A stretch of 13,712 bases of DNA from NCBI GenBank assembly GCA_018830405.1, contig JAHJSF010000143.1, forward strand, positions 1-13,712, given 5' to 3'. The position numbers and the translations under genes were made by a program. The stretch is from Nitrospinota bacterium (lineage in GTDB: Bacteria > Nitrospinota > Nitrospinia > UBA9942 > JAHJSF01). Below are positions 1 through 8,818 of the stretch, in pieces (position 1 is the first letter of the stretch; the number at the start of each line of letters is the position of its first letter). The notes beneath the pieces were generated by a model, which made no database searches, was not told the DNA's origin, and saw only the letters and a program-made list of their open reading frames with translations.

Positions 1-1753
<1,753 letters not shown>

Positions 1754-1800
1754 CAGGGATTGAATGTTTCTATATGTCAACAAGAAGATAGGAGGGAGTC

Positions 1801-4074
1801 ATGCCTGAAGAAAAAGCGAGCACAGAAAGAGAGGGTACTGATATCTCAAGAGAGGCCGTAGCTGAACTCAAGAAGTTGGTGAAAGAGGCCGCCACGGAGA
1901 GAAAGTCTCTCCATGTGATTGTTGACTACATCGAAAAGAACAAGGATATCCTTCTGCAGCAGGAGGCTGTGCTAAAGAAGTTTGAAGAGAAGATGCCGCA
2001 GCTTGACAGGGTTATCAAAGATGTTGATTCCAAGTCAGATGACCTTAAAAATATCGATATTTCCCTCAAAGAGATTCAGCAGGCCTATTCCGAGACCAGG
2101 GGAATGATAGATTCCCACAAAAAAGAACTCGCCAATGTCAGTCTCTTAACAGAGAAGGTAAACAGTAAGATACGTTCTCTGTCACAGCAGAGGGTTTTGG
2201 TTGAGAAGGCCAACGAAGAGGCCGGACGACTTAATGTCCTCTTCTGGGATATGGAGACGAGGATAAAAAAGCTTAATGAAGAAAATAAGCTGGTCAGAAA
2301 ATCTGAAAAGAATATCGGCCGCCTTGAGGAGATGATCTCCTCCGCCAATGTGCACATGGAGGGGCTGGCCAAGTATGAGGGGACGATATCGGAGTCAGAG
2401 AAGAGGATAAAACAGATGATCGACCTTACCGGTGACCTGGAAAACAAGGTAACCAAGCTGACGAAGGAGAGGGGGGTTATAGACGGCTTCTCCCGCGATT
2501 CTCAGGCCCTAAAGGGGATGCTGGTCGGGATGGAGAAGAAGGTCGAAGAACTGACGAAACAGGGGGGCCTTGTTGAGGAGATGGGGGAAGAGATTAAAGC
2601 CCTATCTGCCGGTCTGAGTAATTTAAGGGTTGAAGCCAAGAATATCATGATGAAAGAGGATATGATAACCCGTGTCAGCAACCGTCTCAGAACTCTCGAA
2701 ACCCTCAACAATGACGTCGAGGCAAGCACTGCCCGTATCCGTGAGGAAAAAGAGATGGTTGCGGCAACAGAGGAGAGGATAAAAAGTCTCAATGCCTTCC
2801 TCGCCGACAATGTTTCCAATAAGATAGAAACCCTTAAGGATGATATGGTCTTGATTGGGGAGGCCTCGGCCAAGATAGAGGAGTTTAACGATACGATCAA
2901 GACCCTTGACTATAATACAGAGAGATTCAGGGAGGAGAACAGGCTGGCCGAGGAGGTTAGGGGGCAGCTTGAAGATATAGGGGGGCTTCACGAAGAACTT
3001 ACCAAGAGGATAGAGGAGCTCAATAAGAGGGGCGTCCTGATTGAGCAGGTGGAGAAGAAGGTCAGCGATATGGGGTCGACCATTGTCAGCCTTGATGTCA
3101 AGATAGAGGGGCAGCTTCAGAGGAAGGCCATTGTTGAGAAATTGGAGAAAAAACTCGACAGTCTCAACTACTTTATCGACGAGGCCAGTATAAAGGCCGC
3201 AAGCATTGGTCAAAAGATACACTTCTTGGAGAATGTGGATAAGAAGATGGATCAACTTAAGGATATGACCAAGCAGATAGAGGAGAAGATATTAGATACC
3301 TCCAAAGAAAGGGCCCAGATAGACGCCCAGGAGAAGAGGGTCACCCACCTATTTTCAAAACTGGACGTCATGGAGGATACATCCAATAAGAAGCTTGGGG
3401 AACTGGCCGAGGCCAATGAGCAGTTGGATATGATTTCTGCCATAAATAAGGAGCTTACCAGGACGTCCGAGGAGTTTGAAAACAGAAAATCGGCTATCGA
3501 AAAATCTGTCGATGAGATTAGACCGGTCGAAAAGAGCCTGTCGAGCCTTAATGAGAAACTTCTGGATATAGAAAAACGAACGAAAGACTTGAAGGAAGAA
3601 GACGACTTTGTTAGTATGATTGAAAAGAAAATAGAGGACTTGGGTAAAGTGGTTGGGGATGTTGACAAGAAGATGGTGGGCATACTTAACCAAGGTTCTG
3701 CAGTAGAGAGGGTTAAAGAAGAATCTCAGAGATTGGTTGCCGTTCTTGCCGATGTTAAGAGTGAGGTAGGCAAGATAGAGAAGGATAAAGAGAGGTTGGC
3801 CGCTATTACAGATAGAATCAATCAGCTTGATTCTGTTGTGGGGCAGACCGATAGTAAGATAAAGACCCTGACCGGCAAGATGGAGCTTATAGGCAAGACG
3901 GAAAAGAGGTTAAACGGTCTTGTTTCCCTTGCCGAAGAGGTTGACCTGAAGTTGAAGGCCCTTGAGGAGGAAGAGAAGGTTATCAACAGGGCCGGAGAGC
4001 AGATTGCTGAATTGCGTTTCCTTCTTGATGAGGTAGAGCATAAGGTAGGTTCCTCTGCCGAGCGGCAAAGTTAG
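1801..4074 (+). CDS. Large coiled-coil protein built of 23 31-residue repeats
   Basis: I do not recognise a named family. The 757 residues form one long, highly charged, predicted all-helical rod. It has no signal peptide, no membrane segment, no cysteine, one tryptophan (W149) and only two prolines inside the rod (P66, P575). Residues 1-29 are a short head and 748-757 a short tail. Residues 30-747 divide into 23 consecutive units of 31 residues; only two extra insertions, of 1 residue (after unit 10) and 4 residues (after unit 16), are needed. The ATG is preceded by a strong AGGAGG ribosome site at the usual spacing, so the start is firm. It follows asd by 47 bp and precedes tRNA-Asp by 19 bp. 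A structural or scaffold role (cytoskeletal filament, spacer or SMC-like rod without an ATPase) is inference. Automated annotation would probably call it a chromosome segregation ATPase, but no Walker motif is present. Confidence 0.85.
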   Translation: MPEEKASTEREGTDISREAVAELKKLVKEAATERKSLHVIVDYIEKNKDILLQQEAVLKKFEEKMPQLDRVIKDVDSKSDDLKNIDISLKEIQQAYSETRGMIDSHKKELANVSLLTEKVNSKIRSLSQQRVLVEKANEEAGRLNVLFWDMETRIKKLNEENKLVRKSEKNIGRLEEMISSANVHMEGLAKYEGTISESEKRIKQMIDLTGDLENKVTKLTKERGVIDGFSRDSQALKGMLVGMEKKVEELTKQGGLVEEMGEEIKALSAGLSNLRVEAKNIMMKEDMITRVSNRLRTLETLNNDVEASTARIREEKEMVAATEERIKSLNAFLADNVSNKIETLKDDMVLIGEASAKIEEFNDTIKTLDYNTERFREENRLAEEVRGQLEDIGGLHEELTKRIEELNKRGVLIEQVEKKVSDMGSTIVSLDVKIEGQLQRKAIVEKLEKKLDSLNYFIDEASIKAASIGQKIHFLENVDKKMDQLKDMTKQIEEKILDTSKERAQIDAQEKRVTHLFSKLDVMEDTSNKKLGELAEANEQLDMISAINKELTRTSEEFENRKSAIEKSVDEIRPVEKSLSSLNEKLLDIEKRTKDLKEEDDFVSMIEKKIEDLGKVVGDVDKKMVGILNQGSAVERVKEESQRLVAVLADVKSEVGKIEKDKERLAAITDRINQLDSVVGQTDSKIKTLTGKMELIGKTEKRLNGLVSLAEEVDLKLKALEEEEKVINRAGEQIAELRFLLDEVEHKVGSSAERQS
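1888..4041 (+). repeat. 23 tandem 31-codon (93-bp) degenerate repeats
   Basis: Aligning the protein in 31-residue blocks from residue 30 gives, in every unit, a fixed hydrophobic pattern. Position 12 is I, V or L in all units but one (A). Position 22 is always hydrophobic (mostly L). Positions 2, 5, 11, 15, 19 and 26 are usually hydrophobic. Units often begin with K/R followed by I or V, as in KIRSL, RIKKL, KVTKL, KVEEL, KIETL, RIEEL, KIKTL and KLKAL. Glycine recurs near position 10 (RGV, GGL, RGVL, GSAV). The 31-residue period equals four heptads plus three residues, so the core spacing runs 3,3,4,3,4,3,4,3,4. The units have diverged at DNA level, so the array is old rather than freshly amplified. 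Confidence 0.85.
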
Positions 4075-4093
4075 AAGTTAGTAAAAAGATTAA

Positions 4094-4170
4094 GGGGATG
4101 TAGTTCAGTTGGTTAGAACGCCTGCCTGTCACGCAGGAGGTCGCGGGTTCGAGTCCCGTCATTCCCGCCA
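4094..4170 (+). tRNA. tRNA-Asp(GTC), CCA encoded
   Basis: The 77-nt sequence folds as a full cloverleaf. The acceptor stem is GGGGATG with CATTCCC (one G-T wobble), the D arm GTTC/GAAC, the anticodon stem CCTGC/GCAGG with loop CTGTCAC (anticodon GTC), and the T arm GCGGG/CCCGT around TTCGAGT. The discriminator base is G, followed by a genomic CCA. It begins 19 bp after the coiled-coil gene stops. I see no terminator between them and no convincing promoter of its own, so it may be processed from a longer transcript. Confidence 0.97.
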
Positions 4171-4214
4171 TCTTATTCTGTGTTCCCTGCCAAACTATTA
4201 TTCCGCGCATAAGT

Positions 4215-4484
4215 ATGAAGAGAGACGATATACTTGTCATTAAATGCCCCTGTTGTAATACCAACATAAGGGTAGATCTTGAGACCAGCAAGATTATTCA
4301 TGTCAGCCAAGCCAAGACCAAACTATCTATGGAAGAAATGGTTAAAGGGGTCAAGGATGGCAAGGCCAAGGTTATGAACAGATTTGAAGAGGAAAAGGAG
4401 AAACTTAAAGGGCGTAAGGATGCCTTGGATAAGCTCTTTAAAGAGTCTGTTAAAAGGGTTACCGAGGGAGAGAGTAGTGCTTAA
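4215..4484 (+). CDS. Small CPCC-motif hypothetical protein
   Basis: This 89-residue protein is not one I can name. The N-terminal part (residues 5-30) reads as a short beta-hairpin around KCPCCNTNI, with cysteines at 11, 13 and 14, resembling half of a zinc ribbon or knuckle. There is no second cysteine pair, so metal binding would need a dimer or partner. Residues 38-82 are charged and probably helical or coiled-coil. It lies between tRNA-Asp and smpB on the same strand. The ATG at 4215 has no evident Shine-Dalgarno sequence, which lowers confidence. However, no other in-frame start exists nearby, and the residue composition (K/E-rich helix, ordered N-terminal strands) looks like a real protein. 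Its stop codon directly abuts the 144-bp fold-back element. Confidence 0.65.
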   Translation: MKRDDILVIKCPCCNTNIRVDLETSKIIHVSQAKTKLSMEEMVKGVKDGKAKVMNRFEEEKEKLKGRKDALDKLFKESVKRVTEGESSA

Positions 4485-4628
4485 TTGCCTAAATCTTGCT
4501 GTAGTCGACCGGCCTTTGACGCACTTGGCTTTGTCGTCAATCCTCGCCATAGGCCCTGCTATGGCTGCGGTTGGCTTCGCGCCAACAGCGCCAAATTCTC
4601 GCTCTTGGTACGGCGCAGACTTAGGCAA
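4485..4628 (+). repeat. 144-bp intergenic fold-back (MITE-like) element A
   Basis: The ends are inverted copies: TTGCCTAAATCT at 4485 and AGACTTAGGCAA ending at 4628 (one mismatch). The exact centre holds the hairpin GCCATAG-gccctg-CTATGGC (4546-4565). In between, the left half (TTTGACGCACTTGGC) matches the reverse complement of the right half (TTTGGCGCTGTTGGC), so the whole element can fold into one long imperfect stem. A smaller hairpin, GTTGGC/GCCAAC, lies within the right half. An open frame runs through it but looks like a by-product of the palindrome. No clear target-site duplication is visible. It starts immediately after the stop codon of the 89-residue gene and ends 44 bp before smpB. 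Confidence 0.7.
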
Positions 4629-4672
4629 CTAAACACTGGGGGTATAAAGGATGACAATATCGGGGGTTTAAA

Positions 4673-5128
4673 TTGTCTATAAAGATTATTTCAGACAATC
4701 GTAGAGGTTACTACGATTACTTCATCCTTGAGAAGTATGAAGCAGGGGTTGTTCTAAAAGGGAGTGAGGTTAAGTCTCTCAGAGAGGGGAGAGTTTCCCT
4801 TAAGGATAGCTATGTATCTGTCTCAGGAGATGAGGTCTATCTTTACAACTGTCATATCAACCCATATTCTCACGATAGCAGCCGCAGCGACTATGACCCC
4901 CTCAGAAAGCGAAAGCTGCTCCTTAATAAGAGGGAAATAGACGATATAGCCGGAGAGATTGCCGAAAAGGGACTTGCCGTTATTCCCCTAAAACTCTATT
5001 TCAAGAAGGGGAAGGCCAAGCTGGAGATTGCCATAGCCAAGGGGAAAAAGTTGTATGACAAGAGAGAGGCGATAAAGAAGAGAGACAGCATGAGAGAAGC
5101 TGAAAAGATAATCAAGGAGAGAAGGTAG
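4673..5128 (+). CDS. smpB: SsrA (tmRNA)-binding protein SmpB
   Basis: SmpB binds tmRNA and carries it into stalled ribosomes, so that the nascent chain is tagged for proteolysis. The 151-residue length is normal. The OB-fold core shows GVVLKGSEVKSLREGRVSL (residues 25-43), DSYV (45-48) and NCHINPY (59-65). The basic C-terminal tail contains KKLYDKREAIKKRD (125-138), which enters the decoding centre and mRNA channel. The start is TTG, with a GGGGG run about six bases upstream. An in-frame TGA lies just before it and no ATG occurs near the conserved N-terminus, so TTG is the only reasonable choice. The sspB-like gene begins at the very next base. No ssrA RNA gene is visible in the window. Translation from TTG after a fold-back element could keep expression low; that is inference. 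Confidence 0.97.
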   Translation: MSIKIISDNRRGYYDYFILEKYEAGVVLKGSEVKSLREGRVSLKDSYVSVSGDEVYLYNCHINPYSHDSSRSDYDPLRKRKLLLNKREIDDIAGEIAEKGLAVIPLKLYFKKGKAKLEIAIAKGKKLYDKREAIKKRDSMREAEKIIKERR

Positions 5129-5518
5129 GTGGATAAGAGACCGATATTCGACTGGTTTTACGAACAAGGTGATCTATATGTGACTATTATGACCACAAAC
5201 TCTCCCCTAATTAAAGTTCCCCCAGATATTATGAAAAAGAAGTTTGAAAAGCTTGTTATCGGTGAAAGCTCTACCCCGCGTCTTACTTATAACGAAGAGG
5301 GGATAAGTGTCTCAATGCGTTTTGGCCGCAAATTTGAGGATTGCTTTCTCCCCTGGGATTCTATTGTTGTTATGGAGGGGGAAGAAGCGGTAATCCAATT
5401 TGCCGTCAGCGATATTGAAGATGACCAGGTTGAGGAAGAGGGGGAAGATAGTAACGATAAAGAGAAAACCGGAGAAAAGGGGGAGAAAAAGGGGGGACAC
5501 CTTAAACTGGTTAAATAG
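5129..5518 (+). CDS. sspB: SspB-like ClpXP adaptor
   Basis: SspB is a dimeric adaptor that grips the ssrA tag and tethers the substrate to ClpX. This 129-residue protein has the SspB core at residues 4-93, with RPIFDWFYEQ resembling the E. coli RAFYEWLLDN helix, then strands around LYVTI and LIKVPP, and VSMRFGRKFEDCFLPWDSI matching the tag-groove region. A disordered acidic/charged linker (about 96-122) is followed by a C-terminal HLKLVK, the counterpart of the ClpX-binding tail (LRVVK) of E. coli SspB. The GTG start lies directly after the smpB stop with no intervening base, so it is translationally coupled to smpB. The gene is shorter than the 165-residue E. coli protein, mainly in the linker. 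The pairing with smpB joins the tagging and delivery steps. I see no strong terminator between it and the convergent DUF3108 gene. Confidence 0.85.
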   Translation: MDKRPIFDWFYEQGDLYVTIMTTNSPLIKVPPDIMKKKFEKLVIGESSTPRLTYNEEGISVSMRFGRKFEDCFLPWDSIVVMEGEEAVIQFAVSDIEDDQVEEEGEDSNDKEKTGEKGEKKGGHLKLVK

Positions 5519-5573
5519 TTTGATAGTTTTAGGCTATTGTGTCCAAGATTGTCCCCATGTTTTTATCTTAGTT

Positions 5574-6359
5574 TTAGTTTCCCGCTGTTTGTTCTGCCGG
5601 CTCAAGCAGTTGCGGGTTAGAGATGGTCACATAAAATGACCCGAGGGAGACCTTAGATTTGATGATAATAGGCACCTTCCGTTCATCATCGCTAAACCAG
5701 ATGTATATATCACCCCGCCTGTCGAATATCCCTTTGGTTTGTAGTATTACCTTGGTCTTATAGGCTCCAACCATCCTTCCCTCTATATCGACCAATTCAT
5801 GGGCCAAGATGAGTGTTTCGACATCATAAAATTTCTTTTCGTCAAATACGCTTGTTTTTATACTTTCCCCCACCTTGAATTCTTGGGCGCGGACAGCATA
5901 AATAGCGGAGAGAATATCGATAGCGTATGGTTTTAGATCAAATTCTAACGGAGTTTTATCATCTTCCTGGTAGCTTACCTTTTTTAGTTCGTGGTCATAT
6001 CTGGTAATTTTACTTTTAATGTATCTCCCTTCCTGCAAATTGGCCGAATAGTTGTAAGATTTTGTAAGCTCTAGGTTTGATCTTGCCTGCACAACATCCT
6101 TGACCCTAATCCCCAGATATTTCAACCATTCAGCCGAGGTTGTAGTGGCCTCTATATGGTAAGTCCCACCTATATTTACAATAGATAGTGTGGAGTGACC
6201 GGCCCCGACGAAGTTTTGCCATTTGATAGAGTATTCAAGGGTTTCTCTTGAAAAAATACTGTCTTTATTTATGGCCGAGGCGCTTCCTTTGGGGTAGAGT
6301 ATAAGCCCCAAGAAGACGAGTAAGAATAGCAGCCTATATGAGTAGTTCTTCAAGCTCAT
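5574..6359 (-). CDS. Exported DUF3108-domain protein
   Basis: This is a secreted or periplasmic protein of a conserved family with no established biochemical role. From the ATG at 6359 it has 261 residues. The N-terminus has positive residues, then the hydrophobic stretch LLFLLVFLGLILY, and a signal peptidase site after ASA (residue 29). The mature part is beta-rich and matches the DUF3108 pattern: ETLEYSIKWQNFVGAGHSTL at the start, DLKPYAIDILSAIYAVR near the middle, and a late IYIWFSDDERKVPI followed by KVSLGSFYVTI. A GTG nine bases further upstream (6368) is possible, but AGGTG sits at the correct distance from the ATG. It overlaps the end of the HAD gene by 26 bp and is last in the pmbA-HAD-DUF3108 operon. 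Related proteins are thought to act at the cell envelope; any specific function is unknown. Confidence 0.85.
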   Translation of the reverse strand: MSLKNYSYRLLFLLVFLGLILYPKGSASAINKDSIFSRETLEYSIKWQNFVGAGHSTLSIVNIGGTYHIEATTTSAEWLKYLGIRVKDVVQARSNLELTKSYNYSANLQEGRYIKSKITRYDHELKKVSYQEDDKTPLEFDLKPYAIDILSAIYAVRAQEFKVGESIKTSVFDEKKFYDVETLILAHELVDIEGRMVGAYKTKVILQTKGIFDRRGDIYIWFSDDERKVPIIIKSKVSLGSFYVTISNPQLLEPAEQTAGN

Positions 6360-6972
6360 TTGGTGCACCTAAGATATAATCAGGTTTAGAGGATAAATCG
6401 TCCTTATCTATTGTCCCCCCCCAAAGGGCCAGAGCGGTGGCAACCCCAGCCGCATCACCGGCCATTATATCAGCTTCTGTATCCCCTATAAAGATTGTTT
6501 CCTCGGCAGAGGTTCCTGTATCTTCAAGCAGCTTCAGCATACCCTCCCCATCAGGTTTGGCCCTGATTACATCATCTCCGGTAACTATGGCCCCGAAGGT
6601 GTTATCCAGCCCGAGCTGCTTTAGGGTTATAGTTGTACCGTGTCGCCCTTTGCCCGTAAATAGGAACAGGCTCAAGTTACGGGAGGAGATTAGGTCTATA
6701 ATTTCTCTAATCCCCTCAAACAGGGTAACGCGATGGCTGTTCCCCACATAGTAACTATGCAGATTGGTGAGAGCTTGTCCTACCTCATGAGATGGGACAA
6801 AGTTGGCTATAATATTCTCCTCAGAGGGGCCGAAATAGGATGAAATCTCTTCGTTGGAGTGTATCCTGTTGCTGTACGGACTTATTACGTGGTTAAAGGC
6901 GTCAAATATTACGGGGAGGGTGTTGGTTAGGGTGCCGTCGAGATCGAATACCACTGTCTTAAACCTTTTCAT
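6334..6972 (-). CDS. HAD-superfamily phosphatase, phosphoglycolate phosphatase-like
   Basis: This is a soluble 212-residue HAD hydrolase. Motif I is DLDGT (D10, D12), where D10 is the nucleophile. Motif II is FTGKGR with T106, motif III lysine is in RAKPDGEG (K139), and motif IV is IGDTEADIMAG (D164, D168). A helical cap (about 17-85) gives the Gph/PpaX/HAD-IA arrangement, so small phosphorylated substrates such as phosphoglycolate or nucleotides are plausible, but the substrate cannot be read from sequence. It starts one base after the pmbA stop codon and overlaps DUF3108, so it is in the middle of a coupled operon. An 8-G run (6415-6422, coding TGG GGG GGG near residue 184) lies in the last third of the gene. 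Confidence 0.88.
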   Translation of the reverse strand: MKRFKTVVFDLDGTLTNTLPVIFDAFNHVISPYSNRIHSNEEISSYFGPSEENIIANFVPSHEVGQALTNLHSYYVGNSHRVTLFEGIREIIDLISSRNLSLFLFTGKGRHGTTITLKQLGLDNTFGAIVTGDDVIRAKPDGEGMLKLLEDTGTSAEETIFIGDTEADIMAGDAAGVATALALWGGTIDKDDLSSKPDYILGAPNELEELLI

Positions 6973-6973
6973 A

Positions 6974-8311
6974 TTATTTGCCGCACACGGTTAAATTTTT
7001 TATTCTAAGTGACGGGGAGCCTATCCCCCCGAAGAAGCGGAGGTCATTCCCCACCTCCACTATATCCATGAACAGATCAAGCATATTCCCGGCGATGGCC
7101 ACCCCGCGCACCGGATAGGCCTTCTTTCCCCCCTTTATCCAGAGCCCCGAAGTCCCTATCGAGAAATCTCCGGAGATAGGGTCAGCTGTATGCACCCCCA
7201 TCGCCTCGGTAATATAAAATCCATCCCCTATGTCAGACATAAGGTCTTCTACTGAAAGAGTACCTTTATTGATGTATAGATTGGTTAACCCTACGGACGG
7301 GGGGAGTTTGAAGCTCCCTCTTGTTCCGTTTCCGGCAGACTCAATATTCTCCTTGGCGGCGGTATATCGGTTATGGAGAAAACCGGTTAAAATTCCCTTG
7401 TTTATTAAAACATTACACTTGGTTGGGGTTCCCTCGTCATCCACAGGGGAAGACCCTATTCCCCCCTCAAGTCTTCCGTTATCGATAATATTTACCTTGG
7501 GAGACACTATAGATAAGCCTGTCTTCCCAATCAGCATAGACTTCCCCTTCTGCACCGAGTCCCCCTTAAAGGATGAGGCGAGTATCGATAGAAACTGCGA
7601 GGCAACCGTATTCTCTATAATGACGGGGACGGAACGAGTCTCGATGTTTCTTCCCCCCAGCATATCAATGGCCGTTTTGGCCCCTCTTATTCCTATTTCC
7701 TCTACCTTTAGGTTGCTGTAATACCTTTGATAGTCGTAATCTGAACCCACCTCTGAGCCATTCTCATCCTTAGCCGTCACCTCTATTGAAGAACCGCAAA
7801 TAGTTTCGAGCCAGGAGACATTAAGCCCGCTTGAGCTTAATATCAGGGTTTCCTTGGTAGTATCACCGTAAGAGGCGGAACGAACCTTATCTACCCTTGA
7901 ATCATAAGAAAGGGCGCTCTTTTCAACCCTCATGGCCCTATCTATCTTCTCGGCCTCACTTATGGAGGGGAGGTTACTATCGTATATTCCCAGTTCAGGC
8001 AGCTTTCCTGCCTTGGCCGCGAAAGAGGTATACTTATCAGGTTCATTTGAGAGGGCGTTTTCTATGGCCTCTTTAACCAGCCTGCCGACGGCCTGGCCAT
8101 CGGTTATTGTGGTGTATGAAAAGCCTAGCTTCCCATCCTTAATAACCCTTATAGCTGTTTCTAAGGTTGCCGACTGCTCAAAGGAATCGACCTTCTGCCC
8201 TTTAACCCCTATATTAGTCGATTTTTTCTTCGAGACGTATACCTCGGCCTCATCCCCCCCACCACTTATAGCCTTATCTATTATCGACTTGCCGTATAAC
8301 TCTATATCCAT
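6974..8311 (-). CDS. pmbA: PmbA/TldE-family protein
   Basis: This is a cytoplasmic protein of the modulator-of-gyrase family. TldE (PmbA) pairs with the metalloprotease TldD to process small peptides such as the microcin B17 precursor and the CcdA antitoxin. The 445 residues carry the family landmarks: DEAEVYVSKKKSTNIGVK near the N-terminus, DDEGTPTKCNVLINKG (291-306), and GVHTADPISGDFSIGTSGLWI (372-392), which is characteristic of the TldE branch. No HExxxH zinc motif is present, which fits TldE rather than TldD. No tldD gene lies in the window. The ATG at 8311 has a weak GAGAG ribosome site. A TATAAT box lies about 50 bp upstream, so this is the first gene of the operon with the HAD and DUF3108 genes. 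Confidence 0.92.
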   Translation of the reverse strand: MDIELYGKSIIDKAISGGGDEAEVYVSKKKSTNIGVKGQKVDSFEQSATLETAIRVIKDGKLGFSYTTITDGQAVGRLVKEAIENALSNEPDKYTSFAAKAGKLPELGIYDSNLPSISEAEKIDRAMRVEKSALSYDSRVDKVRSASYGDTTKETLILSSSGLNVSWLETICGSSIEVTAKDENGSEVGSDYDYQRYYSNLKVEEIGIRGAKTAIDMLGGRNIETRSVPVIIENTVASQFLSILASSFKGDSVQKGKSMLIGKTGLSIVSPKVNIIDNGRLEGGIGSSPVDDEGTPTKCNVLINKGILTGFLHNRYTAAKENIESAGNGTRGSFKLPPSVGLTNLYINKGTLSVEDLMSDIGDGFYITEAMGVHTADPISGDFSIGTSGLWIKGGKKAYPVRGVAIAGNMLDLFMDIVEVGNDLRFFGGIGSPSLRIKNLTVCGK

Positions 8312-8361
8312 AAAACTCTCTTTATTTTACGTGTGATTCTTAATGGCAACCTCAGGGGAAC

Positions 8362-8390
8362 ATTATACTATAGGGGGAGAAATAGCTCCA
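8362..8390 (-). promoter_or_regulatory. Probable sigma70 promoter of the pmbA operon
   Basis: On the - strand a perfect TATAAT (8362-8367) lies about 50 bp before the pmbA start. The hexamer 17 bp upstream (TGGAGC, about 8385-8390) is a poor -35. It sits just downstream of the cold-shock gene terminator, where a new transcript would be expected. Confidence 0.5.
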
Positions 8391-8400
8391 TTTATGGGGG

Positions 8401-8440
8401 AAAGAAAAACCCCTTCCCCTTATTATAAGGGGGAAGGGGG
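8401..8440 (-). terminator. Rho-independent terminator of the cold-shock gene
   Basis: Read on the - strand, 31 bases after the csp stop codon a GC-rich stem (CCCCTT-CCCC with GGGG-AAGGGG, loop around TTATAATAA) is followed directly by TTTTTCTTT. One arm has an extra base, giving a small bulge. Confidence 0.8.
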
Positions 8441-8471
8441 CTTGGGAAAAAAGAACAATGTCTGAAAGGCG

Positions 8472-8672
8472 TTACTCAGGGACAACGTTAGTGGCCTGCA
8501 ATCCCTTTGGTCCTTCTGTTATCTCAAACTGTACCGGCTGGCCTTCATTAAGAGTCTTGAATCCTTCCGCTACAAGGGCAGAATAGTGAACAAAAACATC
8601 CTCCCCTTTTTCCTGCTGGATGAACCCGAAACCCTTTTTGTTGTTAAACCACTTCACTACACCTTTTGCCAC
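8472..8672 (-). CDS. Cold-shock domain protein (CspA family)
   Basis: This is a 66-residue single cold-shock domain that binds single-stranded RNA or DNA and acts as an RNA chaperone. RNP1 is KGFGFI (residues 13-18) and RNP2 is VFVHYS (26-31). The opening [14 protein letters not shown] and closing [11 protein letters not shown] are typical. The start is GTG, with GGGAGG six bases upstream on the - strand; this strong site fixes the start. A probable promoter lies about 85-110 bp upstream, so the transcript has a leader of roughly 75-85 nt, as is common for csp genes whose leaders control translation by temperature. It is a monocistronic unit, closed by the hairpin at 8401-8440. Whether it is cold-induced or constitutive cannot be told from sequence. 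Confidence 0.97.
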   Translation of the reverse strand: MAKGVVKWFNNKKGFGFIQQEKGEDVFVHYSALVAEGFKTLNEGQPVQFEITEGPKGLQATNVVPE

Positions 8673-8754
8673 GATAAGCCTCCCACTAAAAGATTTGTAG
8701 TTATCCCGTCAGTTACCTATCAGCTGTAATTGCCTGATGCGAACCGTTCCATAC

Positions 8755-8783
8755 AAAATATACTCGAATCAGGGTAATTTCAA
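8755..8783 (-). promoter_or_regulatory. Probable promoter of the cold-shock gene
   Basis: On the - strand, TTGAAA (8778-8783) is followed after 17 bp by TATTTT (8755-8760); TATATT (8757-8762) with a 15-bp spacer is an overlapping alternative -10. The remaining upstream gap (8784-8818) is AT-rich up to the end of the lipoprotein gene. Confidence 0.5.
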
Positions 8784-8818
8784 GTCTTTTTTGGCAATCT
8801 TTTATACGGGTTTAACTA

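Noticed and set aside
2085-3693. Several antisense frames within the coiled-coil gene
   Set aside because: They are leucine/serine-rich mirror images of the E/K-rich repeat gene and have no ribosome sites.
1888-4041. SMC/Rad50-type ATPase identity for the coiled-coil protein
   Set aside because: No Walker A, Walker B, signature motif or hinge-like globular domain is present.
4171-4672. Possible ssrA (tmRNA) gene next to smpB
   Set aside because: No tRNA-Ala-like ends, no tag-reading frame ending in ALAA, and no CCA terminus were found; the region is an 89-residue gene and a fold-back element.
4384-4682. Short + strand frames across the gap before smpB, cysteine/arginine-rich
   Set aside because: They run through the fold-back element; composition follows the palindrome, and no ribosome site or family resemblance is seen.
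5490-5557. GGGGACA...TGTCCCC as a terminator between sspB and the DUF3108 gene
   Set aside because: The loop would be over 50 nt and would include the end of sspB; too weak to call.
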